DNA of 9,096 bases from Flavobacterium sp. (GCA_015478765.1 JADMKR010000264.1:1-9096), one strand, 5' to 3'; positions 1-6,387 are shown, numbered from the stretch's first letter. The notes: generated from the sequence alone by a model not told the origin. Numbers and translations: made by a program.

Positions 1-137
1 TGTACATTCGCGCAGCGCAGAAAAAGATCTGAATCAAACATCGCCTTCATTGCCGAAAACACATTTAAGATCGCGTCAAAAGAACCTCTTTTACGATATG
101 CCGATTCAGCGGGGGCGGTATTTGAGTTGAATTTCAT
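1..137 (-). CDS. alternative: 5' end of an unidentified gene downstream of aroB
   Basis: An ATG (CAT at 135-137) opens a minus-strand frame that runs without a stop to the window edge, 45 codons, starting MKFNSNTAPAESAYRK. It lies 57 bp downstream of the aroB stop. That spacer is very AT-rich, as intergenic DNA often is. It contains TACATTTG at 146-153 on the minus strand, an exact match to the -7 motif TAnnTTTG just before the ATG. Against it, the peptide is poor in I, K, E and L and unusually rich in Met compared with the other proteins here. It is mutually exclusive with the plus-strand frame 1-198. Confidence 0.28.
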   Translation of the reverse strand, partial: MKFNSNTAPAESAYRKRGSFDAILNVFSAMKAMFDSDLFLRCANV

Positions 138-198
138 TGGCGCAAATGTAAAAAATAAAACAAATGATAAGCTACGCTTTCTATTAAAAATATATTAA
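1..198 (+). CDS. possible 3' end of an unidentified gene
   Basis: Frame 1 is open from the first base of the window to a TAA at 196-198, giving 65 residues with no start inside the window. The predicted tail is rich in K, E, I, L and N, as Bacteroidota proteins usually are, and has stretches that alternate like beta strands. I do not recognise a family. Its stop would overlap the aroB stop on the other strand (195-197), a tail-to-tail arrangement like the convergent pair at 8439-8459. A competing minus-strand frame covers 1-137, and its wobble position coincides with that of this frame, so codon-position statistics do not separate the two. I favour this frame slightly because of its amino-acid composition. 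At most one of the two should be kept. Confidence 0.4.
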   Translation, partial: CTFAQRRKRSESNIAFIAENTFKIASKEPLLRYADSAGAVFELNFIGANVKNKTNDKLRFLLKIY

Positions 199-1262
199 GA
201 TCGATAGTCGGTGAATGCTTCCTTAATCATTTCATTATCAGCGTTTTGATTTATTGCTACCGAGCCGATCGCATTGAGTAAAACAAATTGGATCCTGCCG
301 TATTCATTTTTCTTGTCATGTATCAGCAATTCCAATATCGGATCGATGTCAGATGTCGCGATTTCTTCGGTGCCGTAAATGGATTTCAATAGATTTTTTA
401 TCTCGACGTACTGGCTTTCGGAGATCAATTTCAGCTTATGCGATAAATACGCCTCCAACACCATCCCGATTGCGACAGCCTCGCCGTGAAGCAAGGGTTT
501 TCGGGTCGGATTATCCATGTAATAGCTTTCGATGGCGTGGCCTAAAGTATGTCCGAAATTCAGAGCTTTCCTGAGGTTCTGTTCTTTTGGGTCCCGGGTG
601 ACTATCTCGTTCTTGATCTCGACCGACCGATGGATTAATTGATCAAACTGACTGAAATCGATAGTACCAATTTCACTGAATTCTTTCCAATATCGCTCAT
701 CGTAAATCAACCCGTGCTTTAACATTTCGGCAAGTCCCGACTTCATTTCACTTTGGGGAAGCGTTGTAAGAAATTCGGTATCGATCAAAACCATTTTTGG
801 CGGATTTATAACACCCACCTGGTTTTTCAGGTTACCGAGGTCGACACCGTTTTTTCCCCCTATGGATGCGTCGACCATAGCCAAGAGCGACGTGGGTATG
901 TGTATAAAATCGATTCCTCGTTTAAATGTTGATGCTACGAACCCGCCCAAATCGGTGATCATGCCACCGCCAACATTTATAATCAGACTTTTTCGATCGG
1001 CGCCCAATTCAGTCAGCGATTGCCATATTTGTACGCATGTTTCTATATTCTTAGACGATTCGCCGGCGTCTACTTCAATGACTTCGATGCGGCATTCTGT
1101 TTCGGTTTGTGCCAGCAATTGTGGCAAACACATATCGCTTGTGTTGCTGTCGGCTATAAAAAACAAGGCTGAATACGCATTTTCGCGCAATAAAGTATTT
1201 AGGGAAATATACGCGGAGTCGTTAAAGTGGATCTGATAACCATTTGCGTCAATTGACTGCAT
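195..1262 (-). CDS. aroB: 3-dehydroquinate synthase
   Basis: AroB converts DAHP to 3-dehydroquinate, the second step of the shikimate pathway in the cytoplasm, using NAD+ and a divalent metal (usually Zn or Co). The 355-residue protein has the nucleotide-binding GGG-MITDLGGFVAS stretch near residues 98-110 and the family block HIPTSLLAMVDASIGGKNG near 121-139. The three expected metal ligands are visible: Glu179 (GLAEMLKHG), His238 (NFGHTLGHA) and His259 (LLHGEAVAIG). The frame extends 21 codons further to an ATG at 1325. I chose the ATG at 1262 because MQSIDANGYQIHFND aligns with the usual flavobacterial N-terminus and length, while the extra residues are basic, lack family similarity and run into the divergent promoter region. 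Shikimate genes are often scattered in Bacteroidota, so a lone aroB is not odd. Confidence 0.95.
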   Translation of the reverse strand: MQSIDANGYQIHFNDSAYISLNTLLRENAYSALFFIADSNTSDMCLPQLLAQTETECRIEVIEVDAGESSKNIETCVQIWQSLTELGADRKSLIINVGGGMITDLGGFVASTFKRGIDFIHIPTSLLAMVDASIGGKNGVDLGNLKNQVGVINPPKMVLIDTEFLTTLPQSEMKSGLAEMLKHGLIYDERYWKEFSEIGTIDFSQFDQLIHRSVEIKNEIVTRDPKEQNLRKALNFGHTLGHAIESYYMDNPTRKPLLHGEAVAIGMVLEAYLSHKLKLISESQYVEIKNLLKSIYGTEEIATSDIDPILELLIHDKKNEYGRIQFVLLNAIGSVAINQNADNEMIKEAFTDYRS

Positions 1263-1320
1263 ATTGTGTGATTTTGGCTTACAAAATAACCGCTTTTTTA
1301 AATAAGAAATTCTATGGCTG

Positions 1321-1334
1321 TGCATATATTTGCA
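1321..1334. promoter_or_regulatory. -7 box and near-palindrome between aroB and proline dehydrogenase
   Basis: TATATTTG at 1325-1332 (plus strand) matches the Bacteroidota -7 motif TAnnTTTG exactly and lies 16 bp before the proline dehydrogenase ATG. No convincing -33 TTG lies about 19 bp upstream. The box is embedded in TGCATATATTTGCA (1321-1334), a 14-bp palindrome with one mismatched pair, so a dimeric regulator could bind over the promoter. The promoter role is inferred from motif and position only. Confidence 0.4.
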
Positions 1335-1348
1335 TAATAAATACAGCT

Positions 1349-2518
1349 ATGGAAAAGATATTCGATGACACCCAGGTCGCCTTCGCGCTCAAAACCGATA
1401 CAGAACTCGAGCGCGCCTATTTTCTCTTTAAATTAATAGCAAATCAGCCGCTCGTTAGAATAGGCACAGCGGTGACAAATTTTGCGATTAAGGCACATCT
1501 TCCCGTTGAAGGACTTATCAGGGCGACGGTTTTCGATCATTTCTGTGGCGGAGTCAATGAGATCGATTGTCTGCCGGTCGTCGATAAAATGTTTACCAAA
1601 GGCGTATCATCGGTTTTGGATTATTCGGTTGAAGGCAAAGAAGCCGAAGCACAATTTGATGCTGCGCTGCAGATGACGCTCAAGACAATTGAATTTGCGA
1701 CCGAAAGAGACGCCATTTCTTTTGCGGTTTTCAAACCCACGGGTTTCGGCCGATTCGAACTTTATGAGAAGCTGGGCGCTAATATTAAATTGACCGATTC
1801 AGAACAACTGGAATGGGATAAAGTAATTTCACGCTTTGACACTGTTTGCAAGTCGGCGTATGATAACGGTATCGCACTGCTCATCGATGGCGAGGAGAGC
1901 TGGATGCAGGACGCAGCCGACAAGTTGGTTACCGATATGATGCGAAAGTACAATAAAGAACGCGCAGTGGTTTTCAATACGTTGCAAATGTACCGGCACG
2001 ACCGCCTGGAATATCTGAAAAATTTGCATGAGATTGCGCAGCGCGAAGGATTCCATATCGGAATGAAACTGGTTCGGGGTGCTTATATGGAAAAAGAAAT
2101 CAAGCGGGCAGAGGAGAAGGGATATCCATCACCTATTTGTCCAACGAAAGAAGCAACCGACCAAAACTTTGATGCAGCCGTGGTCTATATGGCCGAGCAT
2201 CTTGATCGCATGGCTATTTTTGCCGGAACGCATAACGAATCAAGCTCCTACAAACTCATGGAAATCATGAATCAAAACGGAATCAGTAGATCGGATCAGC
2301 GCATTTGGTTCGGGCAACTTTATGGTATGAGTGATAATATTAGTTTCAATCTTGCACAACACGGTTATAATGTGGCAAAATACCTTCCATTCGGGCCGGT
2401 GCGTGATGTTATGCCATATCTCATTCGACGCGCAGAAGAAAATACATCGGTAGCGGGACAGACAAATCGCGAACTTACATTGATCAAGAGCGAACGTGCG
2501 CGAAGGAAACTGAATTAA
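1349..2518 (+). CDS. proline dehydrogenase (stand-alone PRODH)
   Basis: This FAD enzyme oxidises L-proline to delta-1-pyrroline-5-carboxylate and passes electrons to the membrane quinone pool. It is the first step of proline catabolism. The 389-residue protein is a single (beta/alpha)8 PRODH domain with no P5C dehydrogenase half, so it is not a bifunctional PutA. Expected active-site residues are visible: Lys129 (VFKPTG), Asp180 (LLIDGEESW), Arg243 in LVRGAYMEKE, His295 in GTHNESS, Tyr325 in FGQLYGM, and the Arg360-Arg361 pair in YLIRRAEEN that in PutA binds the substrate carboxylate. The frame is open upstream to 1244, but the ATG at 1349 (MEKIFDDTQVAF) fits the family start and follows the -7 box. 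It is divergent from aroB with 86 bp between the starts. The P5C dehydrogenase must be elsewhere. Confidence 0.93.
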   Translation: MEKIFDDTQVAFALKTDTELERAYFLFKLIANQPLVRIGTAVTNFAIKAHLPVEGLIRATVFDHFCGGVNEIDCLPVVDKMFTKGVSSVLDYSVEGKEAEAQFDAALQMTLKTIEFATERDAISFAVFKPTGFGRFELYEKLGANIKLTDSEQLEWDKVISRFDTVCKSAYDNGIALLIDGEESWMQDAADKLVTDMMRKYNKERAVVFNTLQMYRHDRLEYLKNLHEIAQREGFHIGMKLVRGAYMEKEIKRAEEKGYPSPICPTKEATDQNFDAAVVYMAEHLDRMAIFAGTHNESSSYKLMEIMNQNGISRSDQRIWFGQLYGMSDNISFNLAQHGYNVAKYLPFGPVRDVMPYLIRRAEENTSVAGQTNRELTLIKSERARRKLN

Positions 2519-2554
2519 TTTGTTGCGTAATTCCCGTATGGGCGTTTATAAGTG

Positions 2555-2600
2555 AATCGACGTTATTGGTATTTCCCTTGTGGCCATTACAGTGTCGATT
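2555..2600. repeat. weak inverted repeat in convergent spacer
   Basis: The 93-bp spacer between proline dehydrogenase and the ABC transporter carries AATCGAC (2555-2561) and its reverse complement GTCGATT (2594-2600), 32 bases apart. There is no T-run after either arm, so it is not a standard intrinsic terminator. It may help end transcription from either side or may be chance. I see nothing else in this spacer. Confidence 0.2.
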
Positions 2601-2611
2601 AGTGCTGACGT

Positions 2612-4396
2612 CTATGAATCGGTGAATTGCAGCGTACTCAGGTTTCGGTATAGACCGTTTTCGATTTCGATCAAATGCTGATGCGTGCCTTGTTCGGTAA
2701 TGATTCCGCGGTCAATTACCAGAATTTTGTCGGCTTTGCGTATTGTCGACAATCGATGAGCGATTATGAGACTGGTGCGGCCGCGCATCAGAATCTCAAG
2801 CGCCTCCTGGACAAGTTTTTCACTTTCGCTATCCAGCGAAGATGTTGCCTCATCAAGAATTAAAATCGCAGGATCTTTTAGCAACGCGCGGGCAATCGCC
2901 ACACGCTGCCGTTGTCCTCCAGAGAGTTTTAGTCCGCGTTCGCCAACCAAGGTGTCAAATTTTTCCGGAAATTCATTGATGAATTGAAGCGCATTTGCCT
3001 GGCGGGCCGCTTCAAATATTTCGGCATCGGATGCGTCGGGTTTGCCGTAGGCGATATTTTCTCGTATCGTACCGCCAAACAGAATCACATCCTGCGGCAC
3101 AATGCTCATATTGGCACGTAATTGCGTCAAATCGTATTCGGTAATATTTTTTCCGTCAATCATAATAGAACCGCTATCAATGTCATAGAATCGAAGCAGC
3201 AACGATGCAATGGTTGATTTTCCGGCGCCACTCGGACCAACCAATGCGATTTTTTGTCCGAAGTCGGCCGTAAATGAAATATCGCGTAAAACCTTCACTT
3301 CGTCCCGTGACGGATAACTGAAGGCGACATTTGAGAAGTTAACCTCACCACGGATTCTTACGGATGTTTCAGGACGGTGGTCATGTATTGCTTCCGGACT
3401 TTCATCCAACAATTCAAAAACGCGCTCCGTAGCGCCAATTGCCTTCTGAATTTGCGCATATAGTTCTGCCACCCCTCCAAAAGACGCACCCACAAAAGTT
3501 GAATACAGCACAAACGATATGAGCTGGCCCACGCTCATCTCGCCGCTGATGCTGAGTGTAACGCCAAGCCAAACCACGGCTACGATTGCTCCGAAAAGGC
3601 AGAATATTATAAAAGACGCAAAATATCCTCGGTAGAGTCCGCCGGTGATTGCTATCTTAACGATTTCAGCAATTTTAAATCGGTATCTCGATATTTCGTA
3701 CCATTCGTTTGCAAAAGATTTCACATTTGAAATTCCCTGGAGTGTTTCTTCGACGATCACATGGCTTTCGGCGACAGTATCCTGAACTTTTTTGGAGTAT
3801 TTTCGGATAAATCTGCCGAATATCACAGCTGCGACAGCCACCAGCGGCACTACCGACAACATTATCAAAGTGAGTTTTATGCTGATGATAGCCAGTAAGG
3901 TGATACCGCCGGCGATCAGGATGAACTGTCGCAGGAACTCGGCTATTGTGGTGGTCAACGTATCCTGGATTTGCGTAATATCGGAACTGATGCGGCTATT
4001 GAGTTCGCCCACGCGCTTCTGCGAAAAGAACGACATCGGAAGTTTTATCAGGTTTGTGTATAGCGCGAGCCTTATGTTGGCCAGCGTGTTTTCGGTAAAA
4101 TTCACGAATAGCGACAATCGGAAAAAAGAAAAAATCGACTGCAGGAACAGTATTCCGATTAGGACAAGTGCGATATTATTTGCCTGTGCCGAATCGCGTT
4201 CTCGTACACAGTCGATCAGCATTCCCATCAGCTTTGGAAAGGCGAGTGCCGTGGCGCCCGTTAGGAGCAGGAAGATCAATCCTACCCAAAATTTCCATTT
4301 ATGCTTACCCGAATATTGAAATATAAGAAGTGCTTTGTTCAGTGAAGTCGCGGTTATTTTAGCCTTGGGAAGATCATTTTCGGTTCTGCGTGCCAT
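2612..4396 (-). CDS. ABC exporter, fused permease and ATPase (MsbA/multidrug type)
   Basis: This 594-residue inner-membrane half-transporter should act as a homodimer that exports a lipid, drug or peptide. Residues 1-320 form the six-helix type IV exporter domain, with hydrophobic segments near 37-57, 75-92, 153-175, 178-196, 256-278 and 287-307. Residues 348-590 form the ATPase: A-loop Tyr361, Walker A GPSGAGKST (387-395), Q-loop Gln435, signature LSGGQ (491-495), Walker B ILILD (511-515) followed by catalytic Glu516, and switch His547. All key residues are present, so it should be active. The substrate cannot be read from sequence. The MsbA-like architecture is common in Bacteroidota, and there is no N-terminal C39 peptidase domain that would mark a bacteriocin exporter. 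It starts 41 bp after the stop of the NarL-type regulator on the same strand, so the two may be co-transcribed. Confidence 0.93.
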   Translation of the reverse strand: MARRTENDLPKAKITATSLNKALLIFQYSGKHKWKFWVGLIFLLLTGATALAFPKLMGMLIDCVRERDSAQANNIALVLIGILFLQSIFSFFRLSLFVNFTENTLANIRLALYTNLIKLPMSFFSQKRVGELNSRISSDITQIQDTLTTTIAEFLRQFILIAGGITLLAIISIKLTLIMLSVVPLVAVAAVIFGRFIRKYSKKVQDTVAESHVIVEETLQGISNVKSFANEWYEISRYRFKIAEIVKIAITGGLYRGYFASFIIFCLFGAIVAVVWLGVTLSISGEMSVGQLISFVLYSTFVGASFGGVAELYAQIQKAIGATERVFELLDESPEAIHDHRPETSVRIRGEVNFSNVAFSYPSRDEVKVLRDISFTADFGQKIALVGPSGAGKSTIASLLLRFYDIDSGSIMIDGKNITEYDLTQLRANMSIVPQDVILFGGTIRENIAYGKPDASDAEIFEAARQANALQFINEFPEKFDTLVGERGLKLSGGQRQRVAIARALLKDPAILILDEATSSLDSESEKLVQEALEILMRGRTSLIIAHRLSTIRKADKILVIDRGIITEQGTHQHLIEIENGLYRNLSTLQFTDS

Positions 4397-4413
4397 GGTA
4401 TATATTTATGAGG

Positions 4414-4421
4414 CAAAAATA
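4414..4421 (-). promoter_or_regulatory. candidate -7 box for the ABC exporter
   Basis: Read on the minus strand, TATTTTTG matches TAnnTTTG and lies 17 bp before the exporter ATG, in the 41-bp gap behind the response regulator. No TTG is found at the -33 position, so it is a partial promoter at best. If real, the exporter has its own start as well as read-through from the regulator gene. Confidence 0.3.
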
Positions 4422-4437
4422 CGGAACCTATAGTGAA

Positions 4438-5118
4438 TTACAGCAGTCCGAATTCCTTGGCAACATCCAACATTTCCTGATCCGATTTACCGTCAAGGAC
4501 CAGTTGTTTTTTAATTCTTGCTTTGCGTTTTTCGATGGTGCTTAGCGAGAGTCCCAAATACTCGGGAAGGCTGACTGTTTTTTTTCCTTCCGACAGTAGC
4601 TGGAGTATTCTGCTGTCGTATTCGTCCCACGTGATGTTTTTCGATAAGAATAATTGGTGCGATTTTTTGATCGATTCACTATAATGCTTTTCGCCTTGGA
4701 TTACGTTGTGGATAGCCTGGGGAAATGTACGATAGTTGATCTCTGACTTAGAGATGAAACCCTCAGGATTGACGCTTTTCAGGATTTGATTCACATAGAC
4801 AGGTTCGGAGTGCATCGTTATGATGATAATCTTACAATCGGGAAATAAGGTGCGGATGCGCATTGCCAGATCAACGCCAGTGAAAATCTCCTGTTCTTCG
4901 TAGGCGGGAAGATTAATATCGAGAAATGCGAGGTGCGGCGGATTGTGATCTTTAAAATCGGTTATTAATTTAAACGCTTGGCGAGCATTATAAGCCAGGT
5001 GAAACTTCGTTTGATCTGAATGGGGAAGTGACGATATCAACGCAACGTATCCATCGACAGTCATCGGATGATCGTCGACAATTAAAATATTGGTCGGAAA
5101 TAAATTTTCTTGTAGCAT
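4438..5118 (-). CDS. NarL/FixJ-type response regulator
   Basis: This is a cytoplasmic two-component output protein of 226 residues. The receiver domain (about 10-142) has the acidic pair Asp15-Asp16 (ILIVDDHP), phospho-acceptor Asp67 in LAFLDINLP, Thr101 and Lys124, so it should be phosphorylatable. The loop after Asp67 (AYEEQEIFTGVDLA) is longer than in classical NarL proteins, as in many regulators that partner TPR sensor kinases in flavobacteria. The C-terminal helix-turn-helix (about 164-208) is divergent but recognisable, with recognition-helix region LSLSTIEKRKARIKKQL. The most likely partner is the HisKA_3 kinase at 6447-8459, the only kinase in the window. The ATG at 5118 places the receiver start normally. 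The gene is divergent from the LytTR gene across 84 bp and followed closely by the ABC exporter, which could be a target or operon mate. Confidence 0.9.
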   Translation of the reverse strand: MLQENLFPTNILIVDDHPMTVDGYVALISSLPHSDQTKFHLAYNARQAFKLITDFKDHNPPHLAFLDINLPAYEEQEIFTGVDLAMRIRTLFPDCKIIIITMHSEPVYVNQILKSVNPEGFISKSEINYRTFPQAIHNVIQGEKHYSESIKKSHQLFLSKNITWDEYDSRILQLLSEGKKTVSLPEYLGLSLSTIEKRKARIKKQLVLDGKSDQEMLDVAKEFGLL

Positions 5119-5141
5119 TTTTAGGACAATGAACCAATTTT

Positions 5142-5149
5142 CAAAATTA
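5142..5149 (-). promoter_or_regulatory. -7 box for the NarL-type regulator
   Basis: On the minus strand TAATTTTG matches TAnnTTTG exactly and predicts a transcript start near 5135, about 16 bases before the ATG. No clear TTG is seen about 19 bp further upstream. The box overlaps the left arm of the palindrome at 5147-5163, so a protein bound there would be expected to block this promoter. Confidence 0.45.
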
Positions 5150-5163
5150 CGGTTTTACCGTAA
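5147..5163. promoter_or_regulatory. 17-bp palindrome, candidate operator between divergent regulators
   Basis: TTACGGT and ACCGTAA form perfect 7-bp arms around a TTT centre. The site lies in the 84-bp gap between the divergent NarL-type and LytTR genes and overlaps the putative -7 box of the former. Position and symmetry suggest a dimeric regulator site, perhaps for the NarL-type protein itself. The function is inferred and not shown. Confidence 0.5.
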
Positions 5164-5186
5164 AATAGATACCGGCCATCGTTATA

Positions 5187-5208
5187 ACTTGCAAAAAAAA
5201 ACTTGCAA
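5187..5208 (+). repeat. direct repeat ACTTGCAA flanking the LytTR start
   Basis: ACTTGCAA occurs at 5187-5194 and again at 5201-5208, 14 bp apart, with a run of nine A (5193-5201) joining them. The second copy contains the TTG proposed as the LytTR start. LytTR proteins bind paired direct repeats, but their usual period is near 21 bp, so an autoregulatory role is only a guess. Confidence 0.3.
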
Positions 5209-5907
5209 TTTTCCTATCTGATAATAGACCGATCATCTGATACCGCACTTTTAAAGGAGAAATTGGGGATTTTTGAGTCGTTCGTCGAGGCAGGCCATGC
5301 CGAGACACCAGAGGAAGGGTTGAACAAAATTTTAGAATTGCGCCCGCAATTAGTTTTTTTGTCGGTTGAAGAAAGCGATGTAAATCCGTTTGCGATCGTC
5401 AGCGAAATTGGCGAATATTTAAATGACCTTCCAACTTTTATTGCAGTCAGCACCACAACTACACTTTCATATGAGGCTTTTCAACGAGGAGTTTCGGGTT
5501 ATTTGCTAAAACCGATCGATATAAACCTGTTGCGCAAGTGTTTGTTCAGGTACCAAAAAAAGCAGCCACCATCTCCATCAAAAAAAATCAGTATTAAATC
5601 TCAGGGCGATTATCATTTTATAAGCGCCGAGAAAATCGTATATCTCAAGGCTGATAACAACACCACCGATTTTTACCTTGAAAACGGCAAGGTGATTACT
5701 GCATACAAGACACTGAAATTCTATGAAAATCTGCTTCCCGACAATTTTTTTCGAATACACCACAGTTATGTGATAAACTGTGACTACGTAAGCCGAATCA
5801 ACCTGGGTCGCAGCGATTGTTACCTCTCCAACAATAAAATCATTCTGCCCTTCTCGCGAACCTATAAATGCAACATCGATAAAATTATAGGTAAGATTGC
5901 GCAATAA
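5203..5907 (+). CDS. LytTR DNA-binding regulator with degenerate receiver
   Basis: This 234-residue protein has a receiver-like fold (about 3-118) and a LytTR DNA-binding domain (about 128-230). LytTR hallmarks are visible: IVYLKADNNTTDFYLENG (145-162), then KTLKFYENLL and FFRIHHSYVIN (182-192). In the receiver, the position of the phospho-acceptor aspartate holds Ser54 (QLVFLSVEES) and the acidic pair is reduced to Asp9-Arg10, while Lys103 (LLKPID) is kept. Phosphorylation by a kinase is therefore unlikely, and control may be by protein level, by another ligand, or by partnering a true regulator. The only start that preserves the first receiver strand is TTG at 5203, because an in-frame TAA at 5185-5187 closes the frame upstream and no ATG follows early. 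The gene is divergent from the NarL-type regulator. Confidence 0.88.
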   Translation: MQFSYLIIDRSSDTALLKEKLGIFESFVEAGHAETPEEGLNKILELRPQLVFLSVEESDVNPFAIVSEIGEYLNDLPTFIAVSTTTTLSYEAFQRGVSGYLLKPIDINLLRKCLFRYQKKQPPSPSKKISIKSQGDYHFISAEKIVYLKADNNTTDFYLENGKVITAYKTLKFYENLLPDNFFRIHHSYVINCDYVSRINLGRSDCYLSNNKIILPFSRTYKCNIDKIIGKIAQ

Positions 5908-5921
5908 AAAACAGGTTGATG

Positions 5922-5941
5922 ACACGCGTTTTTATGCGTGT
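5922..5941 (+). terminator. possible hairpin terminator after LytTR gene
   Basis: ACACGC (5922-5927) and GCGTGT (5936-5941) can pair around an 8-base loop 14 bases after the LytTR stop. The 3' side has only TTAC and no T-run, so it is at best a weak terminator or a stabilising 3' hairpin. Confidence 0.3.
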
Positions 5942-6007
5942 TACTACTGCTGCACTGCGAGTTACTAATGACCCTGTAAAATTAACAATACCGCATCGAA
6001 GTATAAG

Positions 6008-6015
6008 TACTTTTG
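6008..6015 (+). promoter_or_regulatory. candidate -7 box upstream of small lipoprotein
   Basis: TACTTTTG fits TAnnTTTG exactly and is the only exact match I find on the plus strand of this 254-bp spacer. No -33 TTG is seen. A transcript starting near 6022 would have a leader of about 140 bases that includes the inverted repeat at 6045-6080. Confidence 0.28.
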
Positions 6016-6044
6016 TCCTGTACAAGCCTAGCATCTGAACAATG

Positions 6045-6080
6045 ATAGTATCTAATATAGGGACCGATATTAGATAGTAT
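6045..6080. repeat. 36-bp inverted repeat (14-bp arms) upstream of lipoprotein gene
   Basis: ATAGTATCTAATAT (6045-6058) and ATATTAGATAGTAT (6067-6080) are reverse complements with a single G/G mismatch, around the 8-base loop AGGGACCG. The inner ten pairs are perfect. No T-run follows, so it is not an intrinsic terminator. It could be an operator for a large dimeric regulator or a leader RNA hairpin for the lipoprotein transcript. The rest of the spacer 5908-6161 shows no convincing gene. Confidence 0.6.
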
Positions 6081-6133
6081 GCGCAAGGACGCCCTTCCTT
6101 TCGCAGCAAAAACCGGCCGCTGTACGGCAACAT

Positions 6134-6143
6134 TTATCGATAA
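6134..6143. promoter_or_regulatory. perfect 10-bp palindrome before lipoprotein start
   Basis: TTATCGATAA is its own reverse complement and ends 18 bases before the ATG at 6162. Its length makes chance possible. It could be an operator half of a larger control region with the 6045-6080 repeat. Confidence 0.2.
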
Positions 6144-6161
6144 CAAATTAAATCTCTTTTT

Positions 6162-6368
6162 ATGAAAACCACATTTACCCTCCCTAAGTTTATGATGCTT
6201 GCAATTGCAGGTATATTATTAAGTTCTTGTACTGCTGACGAAACTGAATTTCAAACTGAAAACCGTTCTTTTGATAACGTTGAGGCTTCTCCTGAACTGC
6301 AGAGCAAAGCTGGAGATACAATGCCGAGCGGTAGCGAACCAATCATCGTTATCCCGCCACGAAAGTAA
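6162..6368 (+). CDS. small acidic lipoprotein, unknown function
   Basis: This is a 68-residue protein of no family I recognise. It has a lipoprotein signal: Lys2, a hydrophobic core (about 8-20) and the lipobox LSSC with Cys23 as the predicted lipidated residue. The mature chain is only 46 residues and starts CTADETE. Acidic residues three and four places after the cysteine resemble the Bacteroidota lipoprotein export signal, so it may reach the cell surface. The rest is low in structure and ends in a proline-rich basic tail, IIVIPPRK. The ATG follows an AT-rich leader (AATTAAATCTCTTTTT) of the kind common before flavobacterial starts, without a Shine-Dalgarno. It forms its own unit, closed by the terminator at 6388-6420, between the LytTR regulator and the TPR kinase. 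It may be a target or partner of that system (inference). Confidence 0.8.
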   Translation: MKTTFTLPKFMMLAIAGILLSSCTADETEFQTENRSFDNVEASPELQSKAGDTMPSGSEPIIVIPPRK

Positions 6369-6387
6369 TTTCGTATTCCATACCGAT

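Noticed and set aside
862..1236. Plus-strand 124-codon frame inside aroB
   Set aside because: It is antisense to a gene with clear conserved residues and its translation resembles no protein.
1263..1325. Longer aroB start at the ATG at 1325
   Set aside because: The extra 21 residues are basic, lack family similarity and would extend to the divergent -7 box. ATG at 1262 gives the usual length.
2555..2600. Intrinsic terminator between proline dehydrogenase and the ABC exporter
   Set aside because: The arms are only 7 bp, 32 bases apart and without a T-run, so it is kept as a weak repeat only.
3792..4319. Plus-strand 175-codon frame inside the ABC exporter
   Set aside because: It is antisense to the transmembrane part of a clear ABC exporter. 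The length arises from the composition of the hydrophobic codons opposite.
5578..5925. Minus-strand 115-codon frame inside the LytTR gene
   Set aside because: It is opposite the well-conserved LytTR domain and shows no recognisable feature.
5885..6133. Minus-strand 82-codon frame across the spacer before the lipoprotein gene
   Set aside because: It has no family features, covers the inverted repeat and hairpins, overlaps the LytTR 3' end, and has no promoter or plausible neighbour. It is probably chance.
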